A stretch of 29,039 nucleotides of DNA, taken from positions 1 through 29,039 of the forward strand of contig JAYSQA010000263.1 in NCBI GenBank assembly GCA_043721775.1, given 5' to 3'. The DNA comes from Stagnihabitans sp043721775 (GTDB taxonomy: Bacteria; Pseudomonadota; Alphaproteobacteria; Rhodobacterales; Rhodobacteraceae). Below are positions 17,942 through 26,821 of this stretch, in pieces. Both the position numbers and the translations under genes were made by a program. The notes below the pieces were generated by a model. It saw nothing but the letters and a program-made list of their open reading frames with translations, had not been told where the DNA came from and searched no databases. Positions within the stretch are counted from its first letter, which is position 1. The number at the start of each line of letters is the position of its first letter.

Positions 17942-18785
17942 TGCCAGCCTCCGCCGCTTGCAGACTTTCCACACTCCATTCGGCGGGGATCACCGGAAGA
18001 CGGCTGCCGCGTGGCGCCAAGGCCGGATTGGCGGCCAGAAGGGCACGGGTGTAGGGATGCGAGGGGCGGGAGAACAGGTCGCGGGTCGTGGCAACCTCCA
18101 GCAGCTTGCCGCCATACATCACGCCAACCCGGTCACAGACCTGCGAGACGACGCCAAGGTCATGGGTGATCAGCAGAACCGTCGTTCCGTGGCTGCGGCG
18201 CACGCGGTCGATCAGCGCCAGCACCTGCGCCTGAAGGGTGACATCCAGCGCCGTCGTCGGCTCATCCGCGATCAGCAGTTTGGGATTGTTAGCCAAGGCC
18301 GCCGCGATGACGATGCGCTGCCGCATCCCGCCGGAAAAGCGATGCGGTACGTCACGGTAGCGGCTGGCAGGGTCGGGGATGCCAACTTCGGCCATCAGGG
18401 CAATCGCGCGGGCCCTGGCATCAGCCCGGCTGGCAGGCCCATGCGCCCGGATCGTCTCGGCAATCTGGTCGCCCACGGACCATGTCGGGTCAAGGCTGGC
18501 CGAGGCGTCCTGAAAGATCATCGCCACTTCGGCCCCCCGCATCTGGCGCAGGGCGGGTTCATCCAGGCCCAGCACGTGTCGCCCGTTCACCGCGATGCTT
18601 CCTGAAACCGAGGCGCTACCCGGCAACAGCCCCATCACCGCATTGGCCAAGGTGCTTTTGCCGCTGCCGCTTTCGCCAACGATGCCGAAGATCTCGCCGG
18701 CCTGAATATCCAGCGACACACCGTCTACCGCAGGCTTGTCACCGCCAAACCGCACGCTGACCGATGTGAAGGACAGCATGCTCAT
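17934..18785 (-). CDS. ABC transporter ATPase, DppD/OppD type (short form)
   Basis: This ATPase partner of the preceding entry has 283 residues. Walker A is GESGSGKST near 40, the signature is FSGGMRQR, Walker B is LLIADEPTTALD, and the switch is LITHDLGV. Like its partner it ends shortly after HPYTRALLAANP, without the oligopeptide-type cysteine tail. The ATG overlaps the stop of the upstream permease (ATGA); a second ATG two codons on could also serve. The two short ATPases differ from the 318- and 321-residue pair of the first importer, arguing that the two transporters have separate origins. Confidence 0.93.
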   Translation of the reverse strand: MSMLSFTSVSVRFGGDKPAVDGVSLDIQAGEIFGIVGESGSGKSTLANAVMGLLPGSASVSGSIAVNGRHVLGLDEPALRQMRGAEVAMIFQDASASLDPTWSVGDQIAETIRAHGPASRADARARAIALMAEVGIPDPASRYRDVPHRFSGGMRQRIVIAAALANNPKLLIADEPTTALDVTLQAQVLALIDRVRRSHGTTVLLITHDLGVVSQVCDRVGVMYGGKLLEVATTRDLFSRPSHPYTRALLAANPALAPRGSRLPVIPAEWSVESLQAAEAGNG

Positions 18786-19606
18786 GCCGCCACCCCGCGC
18801 GGATCAAATACGCGCCGCAGACCCTCGCCCAAAAGGGTGAAGGCCAGCACTGCGATGACAATCGCCAGACCGGGAAAAATCTCGACCCATGGTGCCTGGA
18901 TCAGAACGTCGCGCCCATCGGCCAGCATTCCGCCTAAAGACGGAGTAGGCGGCTGCGTGCCAAGGCCCAGAAAGCTCAACCCCGCTTCAAGCTGCAAGGC
19001 AAAGGCGCTTAGGACGGAGGCCTGCACCACCACCGGACCAAGGGCATTGGGTGCCACATGGCTGACCAGCACCCGCAGATGACTTGCCCCGCGTGCCCGT
19101 GACCCTGCAACATAGTCGTGCCCCGTCACCACCAGCGTGCTTGTCCGCATCACCCGCGCCAGAATGGGCAGGTAGATCAATGCGATGGCCAAAGTCGCCA
19201 CCGCACTTCCCGGCCCCAGAATGGCGATCAGCGTTATGGCCATCAGCATGGCGGGCAGCACCAGCATCATATCAAGCGCCCGCGAAATCGCGGTATCGAC
19301 CCAGCGCCCGAAATACCCGGCCAGCAGACCCAAGGGCACCGCCAGCACAGTCGCCACCGCCACCGCCGAAACTGACACCAGCAGGCTGACCCGCAGGGCA
19401 TATATCACCCGGCTCAGCACATCGCGGCCCAGGACATCAAGACCAAAGGGATGCGCAAGGCTGGGGGGCCCCAAAACGCCCATCACATCCAAAGCCTCGG
19501 GATCGAACGGCGCAATCCACGGGGCGGCAATCGCAACCAACCCAAGGCCCGCCAGCACCGCCAGCCCCGCAAGGATCAAACCGTTTGCGCTGCGAGTGGC
19601 CTTCAT
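18782..19606 (-). CDS. ABC transporter permease, DppC/OppC type
   Basis: This inner-membrane permease of 274 residues starts with a membrane helix (about 9-30), then the family block HPFGLDVLGRDVLSRVIYAL. The coupling loop is VAGSRARGASHLRVLVSHV, and the C-terminus GEGLRRVFDPR is typical of DppC. It overlaps the DppB-type gene upstream and the DppD-type gene downstream by four bases each. Compared with the plus-strand DppC-type permease it lacks the long periplasmic insert after the first helix. Confidence 0.93.
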   Translation of the reverse strand: MKATRSANGLILAGLAVLAGLGLVAIAAPWIAPFDPEALDVMGVLGPPSLAHPFGLDVLGRDVLSRVIYALRVSLLVSVSAVAVATVLAVPLGLLAGYFGRWVDTAISRALDMMLVLPAMLMAITLIAILGPGSAVATLAIALIYLPILARVMRTSTLVVTGHDYVAGSRARGASHLRVLVSHVAPNALGPVVVQASVLSAFALQLEAGLSFLGLGTQPPTPSLGGMLADGRDVLIQAPWVEIFPGLAIVIAVLAFTLLGEGLRRVFDPRGVAA

Positions 19607-20562
19607 GTTCCGGCCCCATCCGCCACACGCGGGTCAAGTGCGCCCACGATCAGGTCAGTGATCAACGAGACGACGATGAAGATCGTCGCGATCGCCAGAA
19701 CACCCACCTGAACCGTCGGATAATTGCGCTGATTGATGCCGGTGACAACCAGGCGGCCCACGCCGGGCAAGGCAAACAACGTCTCCACGATGATTGCCCC
19801 ACCCAGCAGAACGCCGACCTGAATGCCAATCACGGTGACAATCGAAGGCCCGGCATTGCGCAGCACATGGCCGAACAGGATGCGGCGCGGGCTGATGCCC
19901 TTGGCGCGCAGGAAGGTCACGAAGGGGCGGCCCAGAACCACTTTCACAGCACCCCTCGTGGTGCGCAGAATATACGCGGCCTCGCCTGCCGCCAGTGTCA
20001 GCACGGGCAGCAGCATGTAGCGCAGGTTGGCCAAGGGGTTCTTCAAGAACGGCGTATAGCCCGACGGTGGCAGGATGCCGAGAAGGCCGGTAAAAACCAG
20101 CACCAGCATGATGCCCAGCCAGAAATCCGGGATGGCAATGCCGAAAACCACAAAACCCTCGGTCAGCCGGTTGACCCACTTTCCACCATTGGCAGCCCAG
20201 ACGCCCAACGGCACGCCGACGGCAACCGCCAGCAGCATCGACAGGCCGGTCAGTTCAAACGTCACCGGCAGACGTTGCGCCAGCAGTTCAGACAGGGGGG
20301 CGTGGCTGACGATATCCTTGCCCAGATCGCCATGCAGCAGGTTGCCGATCCAGACCACGTATTGCGTCAACAGGCTTTGATCGAGGCCCAGTTGCTTTCG
20401 CAGCTCGGCCACATTGGCATCGGTTGCCCGGAAGCCCAGCATGGTGCGCACCGGATCGCCCGGCACCAGCCGGATGATCAGAAAGACCACCACGCTCATC
20501 ACGAACAGCGTGGGAATGGTCAGCATCACTCGGCGGAGGATGAAGCCGATCTGCCCGCTCAT
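19603..20562 (-). CDS. ABC transporter permease, DppB/OppB type
   Basis: This inner-membrane permease has 319 residues with the DppB N-terminal pattern: a first helix near 10-30, PGDPVRTMLGF, then LRKQLGLDQSLLTQY. The periplasmic LPPSGYTPF and coupling loop VTFLRAKGISPRRILFGHVL are family hallmarks, and the protein ends LIVGALDPRVADG. It starts inside the stop of the FCD regulator gene, an unusual place for a transporter operon to follow a regulator without a gap. Confidence 0.94.
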   Translation of the reverse strand: MSGQIGFILRRVMLTIPTLFVMSVVVFLIIRLVPGDPVRTMLGFRATDANVAELRKQLGLDQSLLTQYVVWIGNLLHGDLGKDIVSHAPLSELLAQRLPVTFELTGLSMLLAVAVGVPLGVWAANGGKWVNRLTEGFVVFGIAIPDFWLGIMLVLVFTGLLGILPPSGYTPFLKNPLANLRYMLLPVLTLAAGEAAYILRTTRGAVKVVLGRPFVTFLRAKGISPRRILFGHVLRNAGPSIVTVIGIQVGVLLGGAIIVETLFALPGVGRLVVTGINQRNYPTVQVGVLAIATIFIVVSLITDLIVGALDPRVADGAGT

Positions 20563-21302
20563 TTCGGCAGACCCTCGGCACGTTCGACCAGCGCGCGGAT
20601 CAGGTTCTCGGACAGGGTGAAATGTACAGCAGCAATCGCAGCAGCCTCATCCGCCCGGCCTTCAATCACAGCGGCGGCGAGGTCCTGATGCTGGCGCATG
20701 GCGATGCGGCGGACCTCGTCGGTATAGGGCTCGGCCCCCAGATTGAGGCTGATCTTGGTGCGCAGATCGACCGATATGCCGACAAGGATGCCGTTCTGCG
20801 TCGCCGTGGCAATCGCCAGATGCAGGCTGCCATCGGCCCGGCGTGAGGCGTCATGGTCGGACGCGTCAAGATAGGCCTTCAGGGCTGCGGAAATCGCCTT
20901 CACGTCGTCGGGTGTTCGGCGCAGGGCGGCAGAGCGGGCGATCAGGGGTTCAATCAGGGTGCGGGCGTCGAAGATCTGCTCGAACTCGGTCCAGTTGGCC
21001 ACCAGATGGCGCCGCACCCGCTCGGCCGAAGTCGGGCCCCAGTCGGCCAGCACGAAATACCCGCCGTTCCGCCCCCGCCGCACCGCCAGATAGCCCGATG
21101 CGGTCAGCTGTTGCAGCGCCTCTCGCACCGAACTGCGCGAGACGGCCAGCATGGCGGCCAAGTCCCGCTCGGTCGGCAATTGCTGGTTGGGGACGTACAG
21201 GCCAAGCGCCACAGCGGTGACAAGGCGGTCGACGACATCATCGGCGACATGGCGGCTGACGATGGGCGTGCCCCATGCTGGGGTTGGCTTGGCTTCGGTC
21301 AC
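20559..21302 (-). CDS. GntR-family regulator, FadR/FCD subgroup
   Basis: This is a transcriptional regulator of 247 residues. The winged helix occupies about 18-85 (LPTERDLAAMLAVSRSSV, then VRRGRNGGYFV). The C-terminal all-helical FCD domain shows the usual metal/effector ligands: Asp in DGSLHLAIATA with its His, a second His in MRQHQDLAAAV, and a third in AVHFTLSEN. The start is GTG at 21302, seven bases after GAGG, overlapping the M20 stop as GTGA. FCD regulators usually bind an organic acid and repress a catabolic operon; here it lies inside the operon it would be expected to control. Confidence 0.93.
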   Translation of the reverse strand: MTEAKPTPAWGTPIVSRHVADDVVDRLVTAVALGLYVPNQQLPTERDLAAMLAVSRSSVREALQQLTASGYLAVRRGRNGGYFVLADWGPTSAERVRRHLVANWTEFEQIFDARTLIEPLIARSAALRRTPDDVKAISAALKAYLDASDHDASRRADGSLHLAIATATQNGILVGISVDLRTKISLNLGAEPYTDEVRRIAMRQHQDLAAAVIEGRADEAAAIAAVHFTLSENLIRALVERAEGLPK

Positions 21303-22579
21303 GATGGCACCTCAAACCGCATCAGCAGAAAACGGGCGAGGGTGCGGGCGGCGTCGACGATGCTTTGCAGGTCAACGGATTCGTCGATGCCGTGCAGGTC
21401 GTGACCGATGGCCCCGTAACAGACGGCGGGCACCTCGAAATCGTTGACATAAAACCGCGCGTCCGTGGTGCTGCCGACGGTATAGACCGGCGGCGGCGTG
21501 CCGTGGGCCTGAACATGCGCTGCGCTCAGATCCCGGATCAGGGGCGAGGACGCCTGCAGCAGATAACCCCTGGCGCGCAGACCGGACAGCGTCACCATGG
21601 GCGGCGAGGGAAAGCCGCCATCGGCAACCACGAAGTCGGCGATGGCCTTGCGAACCTGCTGCTCGGCCTGTGCGAGGGTCCAAGACCGGGGAAAGCCCAC
21701 CCGCACGCCGAACAGCGCAACCGACGGCGCAGTCGAGGTCCAGTCGCCGGATTGCACCTTGCCCAGATTCACGTTATAGGGGCTTTGATCGCTGGCCATG
21801 CTTGGCTCTGGCTCTGCCAGGGTCACTTCGGCAGCCCATTGGCGCATGCCGCCAACCAGCCGCATCCCCAGATCAATCGCATTGGCATGGGTGTCAGCGG
21901 CAAAGGCATGGCCAGAATGGGCGATGATGCGGATGTCCAGCCACAGAACACCCACGCCGCCCGCCATCAACCCCAGATCCGAGGGTTCCAGCACCAAAAC
22001 CTCAGCCGCCGTCACCCCCTGTTCAGCGATGGAGCGCAGCGTGCCGTTGCCGGTGCATTCTTCTTCCACAACGGCGAGAAACCCAAGGCGACGTTCGGCA
22101 AACAGATTGGGCACGACGTCTTTCAATGCACGCAGGGCCAGCATGCCAACCGCAAACCCGCTTTTCATATCCGCAGCGCCGCGCCCATACAGGCGACCGT
22201 TGCGTCGTACCGGCTGAAAGGGCGGATTGGTCCACAGCTCTGGGGTTTCGGCGGGAACCACATCCAGATGGCCGTTCAACAGGACCGTCAAGTCACCCAC
22301 TCCGGGCGTGGTGGCCAGCACCTGATAGCGGTCAGGGCCAAGATGGGCCGCGGTCTGCATGACCCCGGCGCGCGGGTCAGCGCAGGGCGCATTCGAAAAC
22401 GGCAAGCGGGCGATGGTCAGGCCCAAAGATTGCGCCTCGGCAGCGAACACCTGCATCGCGGCTTGCTCTTGGCCTAGCGTGCTGGGGGCGGCCACCAAAG
22501 CCTCCAGAAAGGCAAAAGCCGCCTCGGCATGGTGCGCGATGGCAAGGTCAAGCGCTTTGGGAAGGCGATCTGCGGGCAC
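21299..22579 (-). CDS. M20-family peptidase/deacylase (ArgE/DapE type)
   Basis: This zinc amidohydrolase is the first gene of the minus-strand operon. Metal-site motifs are LLNGHLDVVPAE (His, Asp), GRGAADMKSG (bridging Asp), EEECTGNGT (Glu pair), EPSDLG (Asp) and a C-terminal YGAIGHDLHGIDESV block (His). Together they fit acetylornithine-deacetylase-like enzymes and differ from the dipeptidase-type M20 at 5287. A TTG at 22585 is possible, but GTG at 22579 is seven bases from AAAGG and is preferred, giving 426 residues. It would deacylate or split the compound imported by the same operon. Confidence 0.9.
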   Translation of the reverse strand: MPADRLPKALDLAIAHHAEAAFAFLEALVAAPSTLGQEQAAMQVFAAEAQSLGLTIARLPFSNAPCADPRAGVMQTAAHLGPDRYQVLATTPGVGDLTVLLNGHLDVVPAETPELWTNPPFQPVRRNGRLYGRGAADMKSGFAVGMLALRALKDVVPNLFAERRLGFLAVVEEECTGNGTLRSIAEQGVTAAEVLVLEPSDLGLMAGGVGVLWLDIRIIAHSGHAFAADTHANAIDLGMRLVGGMRQWAAEVTLAEPEPSMASDQSPYNVNLGKVQSGDWTSTAPSVALFGVRVGFPRSWTLAQAEQQVRKAIADFVVADGGFPSPPMVTLSGLRARGYLLQASSPLIRDLSAAHVQAHGTPPPVYTVGSTTDARFYVNDFEVPAVCYGAIGHDLHGIDESVDLQSIVDAARTLARFLLMRFEVPS

Positions 22580-22665
22580 GGGCAAGCCTTTTGGTTTATT
22601 GTTCGGACCTTATGCCAAAAATATCAGGCGGCAAGAGGAAATGACCGACAGATCGAAATCCAGGG

Positions 22666-22684
22666 GGCACAAATGATCTGTGCC
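22666..22684. promoter_or_regulatory. Inverted repeat upstream of the minus-strand operon
   Basis: GGCACA at 22666-22671 and TGTGCC at 22679-22684 form a perfect 6-7-6 dyad, about 85 bases before the first start codon of the minus-strand operon. Position and symmetry suit a repressor or activator site, possibly for the FCD regulator at 20559. It is not the usual TNGTNNNACNA FadR-type core, so the partner is a guess. Confidence 0.3.
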
Positions 22685-22685
22685 A

Positions 22686-23515
22686 CATAAATGGGCTTTG
22701 CGGTTGTGGGCCAGAAAAGGTATCGGGCCAGAAAAGCACCTGACGCTGGACCCTGTTTTACGCCGAAAAGCTGGGCCGGAACCAGGTTAGGCAAGCGTCG
22801 CTCTCGCGTGATCGTATCGAGTGTTTCAGACATGCCCTCGATCCTTGCGGCCTTGATCAGCAAGGGGCGGGCGCGTTCATCCTGAACCGCGCTGGCAGGG
22901 ATGACCGCCAGCCCGGCACCGTTGCACGCCAGCGTCGCCATGGCCCCGACCCGCAAAAGCCGCCGCGCCTGACCGGTCTTGCGCAGCGGGACGGTCCGGT
23001 TAACAGCGGTACGCAAAGTCGCCTCGGTATGGCGCAGACGCTTTTCCCTTATGGCAGATACACCCTTCAGCGGCAGGGCTGCGGGTGTATCTGGTTGTGA
23101 ATGCGGCCTTCCGGCACTGATAATGGGACCGTCTTCAGACCCAAGCTTGGCCGGGGGAGCGCGCTTTTCAGTCGCGTCAGGGCAAGGGGCTGGCTGATCC
23201 GGCCGGCCGCGCTTCAGGGCTTCACTATCGCCATGTGCTTGCGCCAGTCGGCCATCGGTTCGCGCGCCAACCGCCGGAAGAACAGCTTGAACGCGAGGTG
23301 GGATTTGCCAGCGCCACCCAAGCGCCCGTGGGCGTCGGGCCGTGCGCGGCCCGGACTCTGACTGACACCGGCAGGCCCGTCCTTGCAGCCGGCCGCGATC
23401 TGGATAAATCGCTGGTTTGCGGGGTGCTAGAGGCTGTACTGTCACCTGATGAAGTGCGCGGAGCCGTAGCTTTGGCCTGATCGGGCCGGAAGACTACGGC
23501 AAAGGCTCCGCAAGA
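22686..23515. other. Eroded coding-like region with no intact gene
   Basis: About 0.8 kb separates two intact operons. The minus strand stays open from 23445 to 22624, but most of that translation is Arg/Pro-rich and unlike a protein. Two pieces look real. Around 22820-22960 (minus) is a GAGLAVIPASAVQDERA-type stretch that recalls the C-terminal effector domain of LysR regulators. In another minus frame ending at a TGA at 23214-23216 is FKLFFRRLAREPMADW, which reads like a genuine C-terminus that I cannot assign. Different frames for both suggest remnants of one or two decayed genes. A 12-base direct repeat (GGGCCAGAAAAG) occurs at 22708-22719 and 22725-22736. Confidence 0.35.
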
Positions 23516-23575
23516 TTGAAGGCAGAGGGCATGGTTCCGGCAAAGAAGTTGAACCAGACACAAAGGAGCACGCAG

Positions 23576-24562
23576 GTGGCGACGAAAATACGGTGGGGCA
23601 TTCTGGCGACGGGCTGGATTGCCGAGTTGTTTGTGAAGGATCTTCTGTTGGCCGGGCATGTCGTGACGGCCGTTGGGTCGCGAACCCAAACCAGTGCCGA
23701 CCGATTCGCTGCGCAATTCGGCATCGCCACTGCGCATGGAAGCTATGAAGCCCTGGCGGCCGACCCCAACGTCGACATCATCTACATAGCCACCCCACAC
23801 CCTCAGCATGTTTCCGCCGCCAGGCTGGCCCTTCATGCGGGCAAGCACATCCTTGTTGAAAAGGCTTTTACCCTCAACGCCCGTGAGGCTGCCGAAATTG
23901 TGGATCTTGCCAGGGCCAAGGGTCTGGTCGTGCTGGAAGCGATGTGGACGCGCTTTTTGCCACATATGCGGCGCATCCGTGCGATTGTTGCCGAGGGTTT
24001 GATTGGAGAGGTGCGTTCGATTACGGCAGACCACCGCCAGAAACTGCCCGACGATCCCAAACACCGACTGAATGCACTGGACCTGGGCGGCGGGGCGTTG
24101 CTGGATCTGGGGATTTATCCGATCTCTTTCACGTGGGATATTCTGGGCAAACCCGCTGAAATCAGGGCCTCTGCGACGTTTCGCGACACGGGGGCAGATG
24201 CGCAGGTCGCCACGATCTTCCATTATGCATCCGGCGCAATGGCCACCACCCTGTCCTCCAGCGACAGTGCGGGGCCGAACCGGGCCAGTGTGGTTGGCAC
24301 CAAGGGGCGGATCGAAATCGACAGGGTCTGGTATTGCCCGACCACCTTGCGGGTCTATGACACGGCAAACACCCTGATCGAAACTTTCGACGGCGCGGTT
24401 GAGGGGCGCGGCATGCAGTTTCAGGCCGCCGAGGCAGAGCGGTTGATCGCAGGCGGGCTGACGGCGGGCGAGATCATGCCACCCGCTCAATCGGTGGCAA
24501 TCATGGCGACGCTGGACGAGGTGCGCGCGCAGATCGGCCTGAGGTATCCCGGCGAGGATTGA
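23576..24562 (+). CDS. Gfo/Idh/MocA-family oxidoreductase
   Basis: This NAD(P)-dependent dehydrogenase of sugars, inositols or dihydrodiols has 328 residues. The N-terminal Rossmann domain begins IRWGILATGWIA, where the usual glycine pattern is relaxed. The family lysine lies in HILVEKAFTLN (K96), here EKA instead of the common EKP, a variant typical of dihydrodiol-dehydrogenase-like members. The C-terminal sheet domain carries LDLGGGALLDLGIYPI. The start is GTG at 23576 with AAAGGAG seven bases upstream; an in-frame TTG 60 bases earlier lacks a site. It stands alone, with a hairpin terminator after it, and shows no functional link to the neighbouring transport genes. Confidence 0.9.
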   Translation: MATKIRWGILATGWIAELFVKDLLLAGHVVTAVGSRTQTSADRFAAQFGIATAHGSYEALAADPNVDIIYIATPHPQHVSAARLALHAGKHILVEKAFTLNAREAAEIVDLARAKGLVVLEAMWTRFLPHMRRIRAIVAEGLIGEVRSITADHRQKLPDDPKHRLNALDLGGGALLDLGIYPISFTWDILGKPAEIRASATFRDTGADAQVATIFHYASGAMATTLSSSDSAGPNRASVVGTKGRIEIDRVWYCPTTLRVYDTANTLIETFDGAVEGRGMQFQAAEAERLIAGGLTAGEIMPPAQSVAIMATLDEVRAQIGLRYPGED

Positions 24563-24585
24563 TAAAATCTGAAACTGCCAATGCG

Positions 24586-24615
24586 GGCGGGGGGCCGGAT
24601 GTTGGTCCTCCCGCC
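24586..24615 (+). terminator. GC-rich hairpin after the Gfo/Idh gene
   Basis: Bases 24586-24596 pair with 24604-24615 (GGCGGG...CCCGCC core, one G-U pair and one bulged T) around a 7-base loop, 23 bases after the stop codon. The T-tract is poor, as often seen in GC-rich genomes. Confidence 0.55.
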
Positions 24616-25071
24616 AAGGTTGTTCTGATCTTGCGTGGATCTCTTTCCCACCCGCCGGTCCGGCCTGAAAATGGCAGCTTTGACCGATCATCTGGCAGCA
24701 TTCCGCCCCATTCAGGTCCGTAGACGTGGGGTAACGTTCTTGTTAGAATTTAATTTGAATGAACTTCGGCTGGCAGGTTGTCCTGCACCCCTTCCGGCTC
24801 GCCACTTCCCGGCCCGAAAGCAACGAAGCCAGAATTTGAGGACGTCGGGTCAGCGCAACGGTCTTGAGTGAAGGGTATCGTCGTGATCATTCGCTGGCCC
24901 GGGCAAAGTTGTCCAGACTTTCGCACTGCGGTTCAGGCTGGCCTCTTGCCGGGGGGCGCATGGCTGGGGGTTCGCCTTCGTTTCAGACATATCCCCGGCG
25001 CGCAGGCGATCCGTGCCTGCCCGCTTCAGCGCCTGCCCGGCAAGGACTGCGCATGAACTTAGGAGCAAACC
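24616..25071. other. Gene-free stretch
   Basis: No open frame here has a start with a ribosome site or a protein-like composition. A short AT-rich island at about 24738-24765 stands out against the GC-rich surroundings and contains TTAGAATTTA (24743-24752), which recurs at 25459-25468. The end holds the AGGAG site of the next gene. Confidence 0.4.
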
Positions 25072-25413
25072 ATGTTCGCCCCAGCTTTGCAGGCGCATCG
25101 CAGGCTTTTGCTGGCAGCTTTGCTGTCTGCCGCCCTGTTCCCCTGGCTCAATCCGGCCCCGGCAAATGCAAGCACGCCCATGCCTGCGGATGAAATCATC
25201 GCGGGGGAGTTTCTGGGCCCGGGCGTAACCTGCCCGCAACTGCGCCTGAACAGCGGAGAGCAGATCAGCCTGAGCGGAGGGGATTTCCGGCAGACTGCCC
25301 AAGGCACCCGGCTGAAACTTGGCGGCAGCTTTGTCAGGATGTCGCAATGCATGCAGGGCTGCAGCTTTGTGGTCACCGCCTTCGAACCAGAGGGTGCGCT
25401 GTCCGGAAACTGA
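25072..25413 (+). CDS. Small secreted cysteine-containing protein of unknown function
   Basis: The product has 113 residues, with AGGAG seven bases before its ATG. Residues 1-33 form a signal peptide: HRR, then a hydrophobic LLLAALLSAALF core, with cleavage near ANA/S. The mature 80 residues are a compact beta-type domain: GEFLGPGVTCPQLRL, an SLSGGDF strand, then GTRLKLGGSFVRMSQCMQGC. Three cysteines allow at least one disulfide. The pattern (GxCPxLR, then G-rich strand, then SxCMQG) reminds me of the small OB-fold-like DUF5818 family; this is recollection of a pattern, not a search result. The decayed RTX protease follows after 54 bases; a linked role, for instance as an inhibitor, is speculation. 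Confidence 0.7.
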   Translation: MFAPALQAHRRLLLAALLSAALFPWLNPAPANASTPMPADEIIAGEFLGPGVTCPQLRLNSGEQISLSGGDFRQTAQGTRLKLGGSFVRMSQCMQGCSFVVTAFEPEGALSGN

Positions 25414-26795
25414 CCCCAACCAAACGCACCTTCCAAAGCTACAACACCCATTTTCACTTTAGAATTTAGGGCTGACAGGACAACTCCAACCGATCCACTT
25501 TACGCCAGCCAATGGCATTTCGGACTTATTGGCGATATTGAACGCATCTGGGATGAATACAGCGGCGCCGGTGTCCATGTCGGCGTCTATGGCAGCGGCG
25601 TCGACTATAACCATGAGGATCTGGCGGCGAATTACGATGCCTCGCGTCATGTTGTCGACGGGTCGAACGTCATGGTCGATCCGTTCCCGATCAACACGTC
25701 CACGGATGGCCACGGCACGTCTTGCGCCGGGCTTATCGGCGCGGCAATGAATGGCGTCAGCGGTGTTGGTGTTGCTTGGGGGGGTGTCGCTGACCGGCGT
25801 GAACATAGACTTCAACAACACCGGGCTTTACGGAGATATCAACGCGGCCGACCCGACCTCGTTCTTCGACGTCGTCAAACAGGCGTCAACCCGGTTCGAC
25901 GTCATGTCGAACAGCTGAGGCGCCTTCCCGGGGTTCTTTGCGGAAAATGGGATGGGGGGCAGTTTTGGCGGCGGTGCAGATGCCGCTTTTGCCTACATCG
26001 CAGACAACGGGCGTGGCGGCCTTGGGACAAACATCGTCAAGGCTGCCGGCAACGACAATCAGGATTCCAATGGCGACGGGCTGAACGCCACACGCTACAC
26101 CATCTCGGTCTCGGCAACGACGCAGAACGGTTTTATCGCCTCATACTCCAACTTTGGCGCGGATATTCTGATTGCGGCCCCTGCGGCTGCGGTGACGACC
26201 GACATCACCGGTGCCGGCGGCTATAGCCCGGCAACTACACCACCACTTTCAACGGCACCTCGGCTGCAACGCCGGTTGTCTCGGGCGTGGTGGCGCTGAT
26301 GTTGCAGGCCAATGCGGGTCGTGGCTGGCGCGACGTGCAGAACATCCTTGCCAATTCGGCCACGCTGACCGGCAACGCCTTCAATGCCGTTTCAGCCGCA
26401 ACCAATGAAGACGGTCTGTGGCAATCCAACCATTCGGGCAACTGGAATGGGGGCGGCAACCACATTCACACCGACTATGGCTTTGGCATGCTCAACGCCT
26501 ACAACGCCGTCCGCATGGCCAAGTTCTGGACCCTGTTTGCCGCGGCGGCCACCAGTGCCAACGAGGCGCATGCGACCAGCGTGAATGACTTTGCCGACGT
26601 CACACTGCCCGACAACAACGCCACCGGTTTCACCACCACCTTCACCATCGGTGACAACCTTGACATTGATCACGTCGATCTGACCATCGCCCTGACGTCG
26701 CAAGAGGTACAGGACCTGAACATCACGCTGACATCGGCGGATGGCACGGTCATCCATGTGGCGGACAGCCCACGAGTCTATCTGAACCGTTCACC

Positions 26796-26821
26796 GGGGC
26801 CTGGGTCTGGGGCCTGGGTCT
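26796..26821 (+). repeat. 13-bp tandem duplication in the P-domain
   Basis: GGGGCCTGGGTCT occurs twice back to back (26796-26808 and 26809-26821), followed by GGGGC. Thirteen is not a multiple of three, yet the frame is open on both sides and the downstream part reads AWVWGIDGLRGEL as a P-domain should. Confidence 0.9.

Noticed and set aside
22590..22625. FadR-type operator (TNGTNNNACNA) just upstream of the minus-strand operon
   Set aside because: TTGTTCGGACC near 22599 resembles half of the motif but the second half does not fit the consensus spacing.
22624..23445. Minus-strand open frame of 273 codons as an intact gene
   Set aside because: Most of its translation is Arg/Pro-rich and unlike a folded protein, no ribosome site precedes it, and protein-like pieces occur in more than one frame. 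It is treated as eroded sequence.
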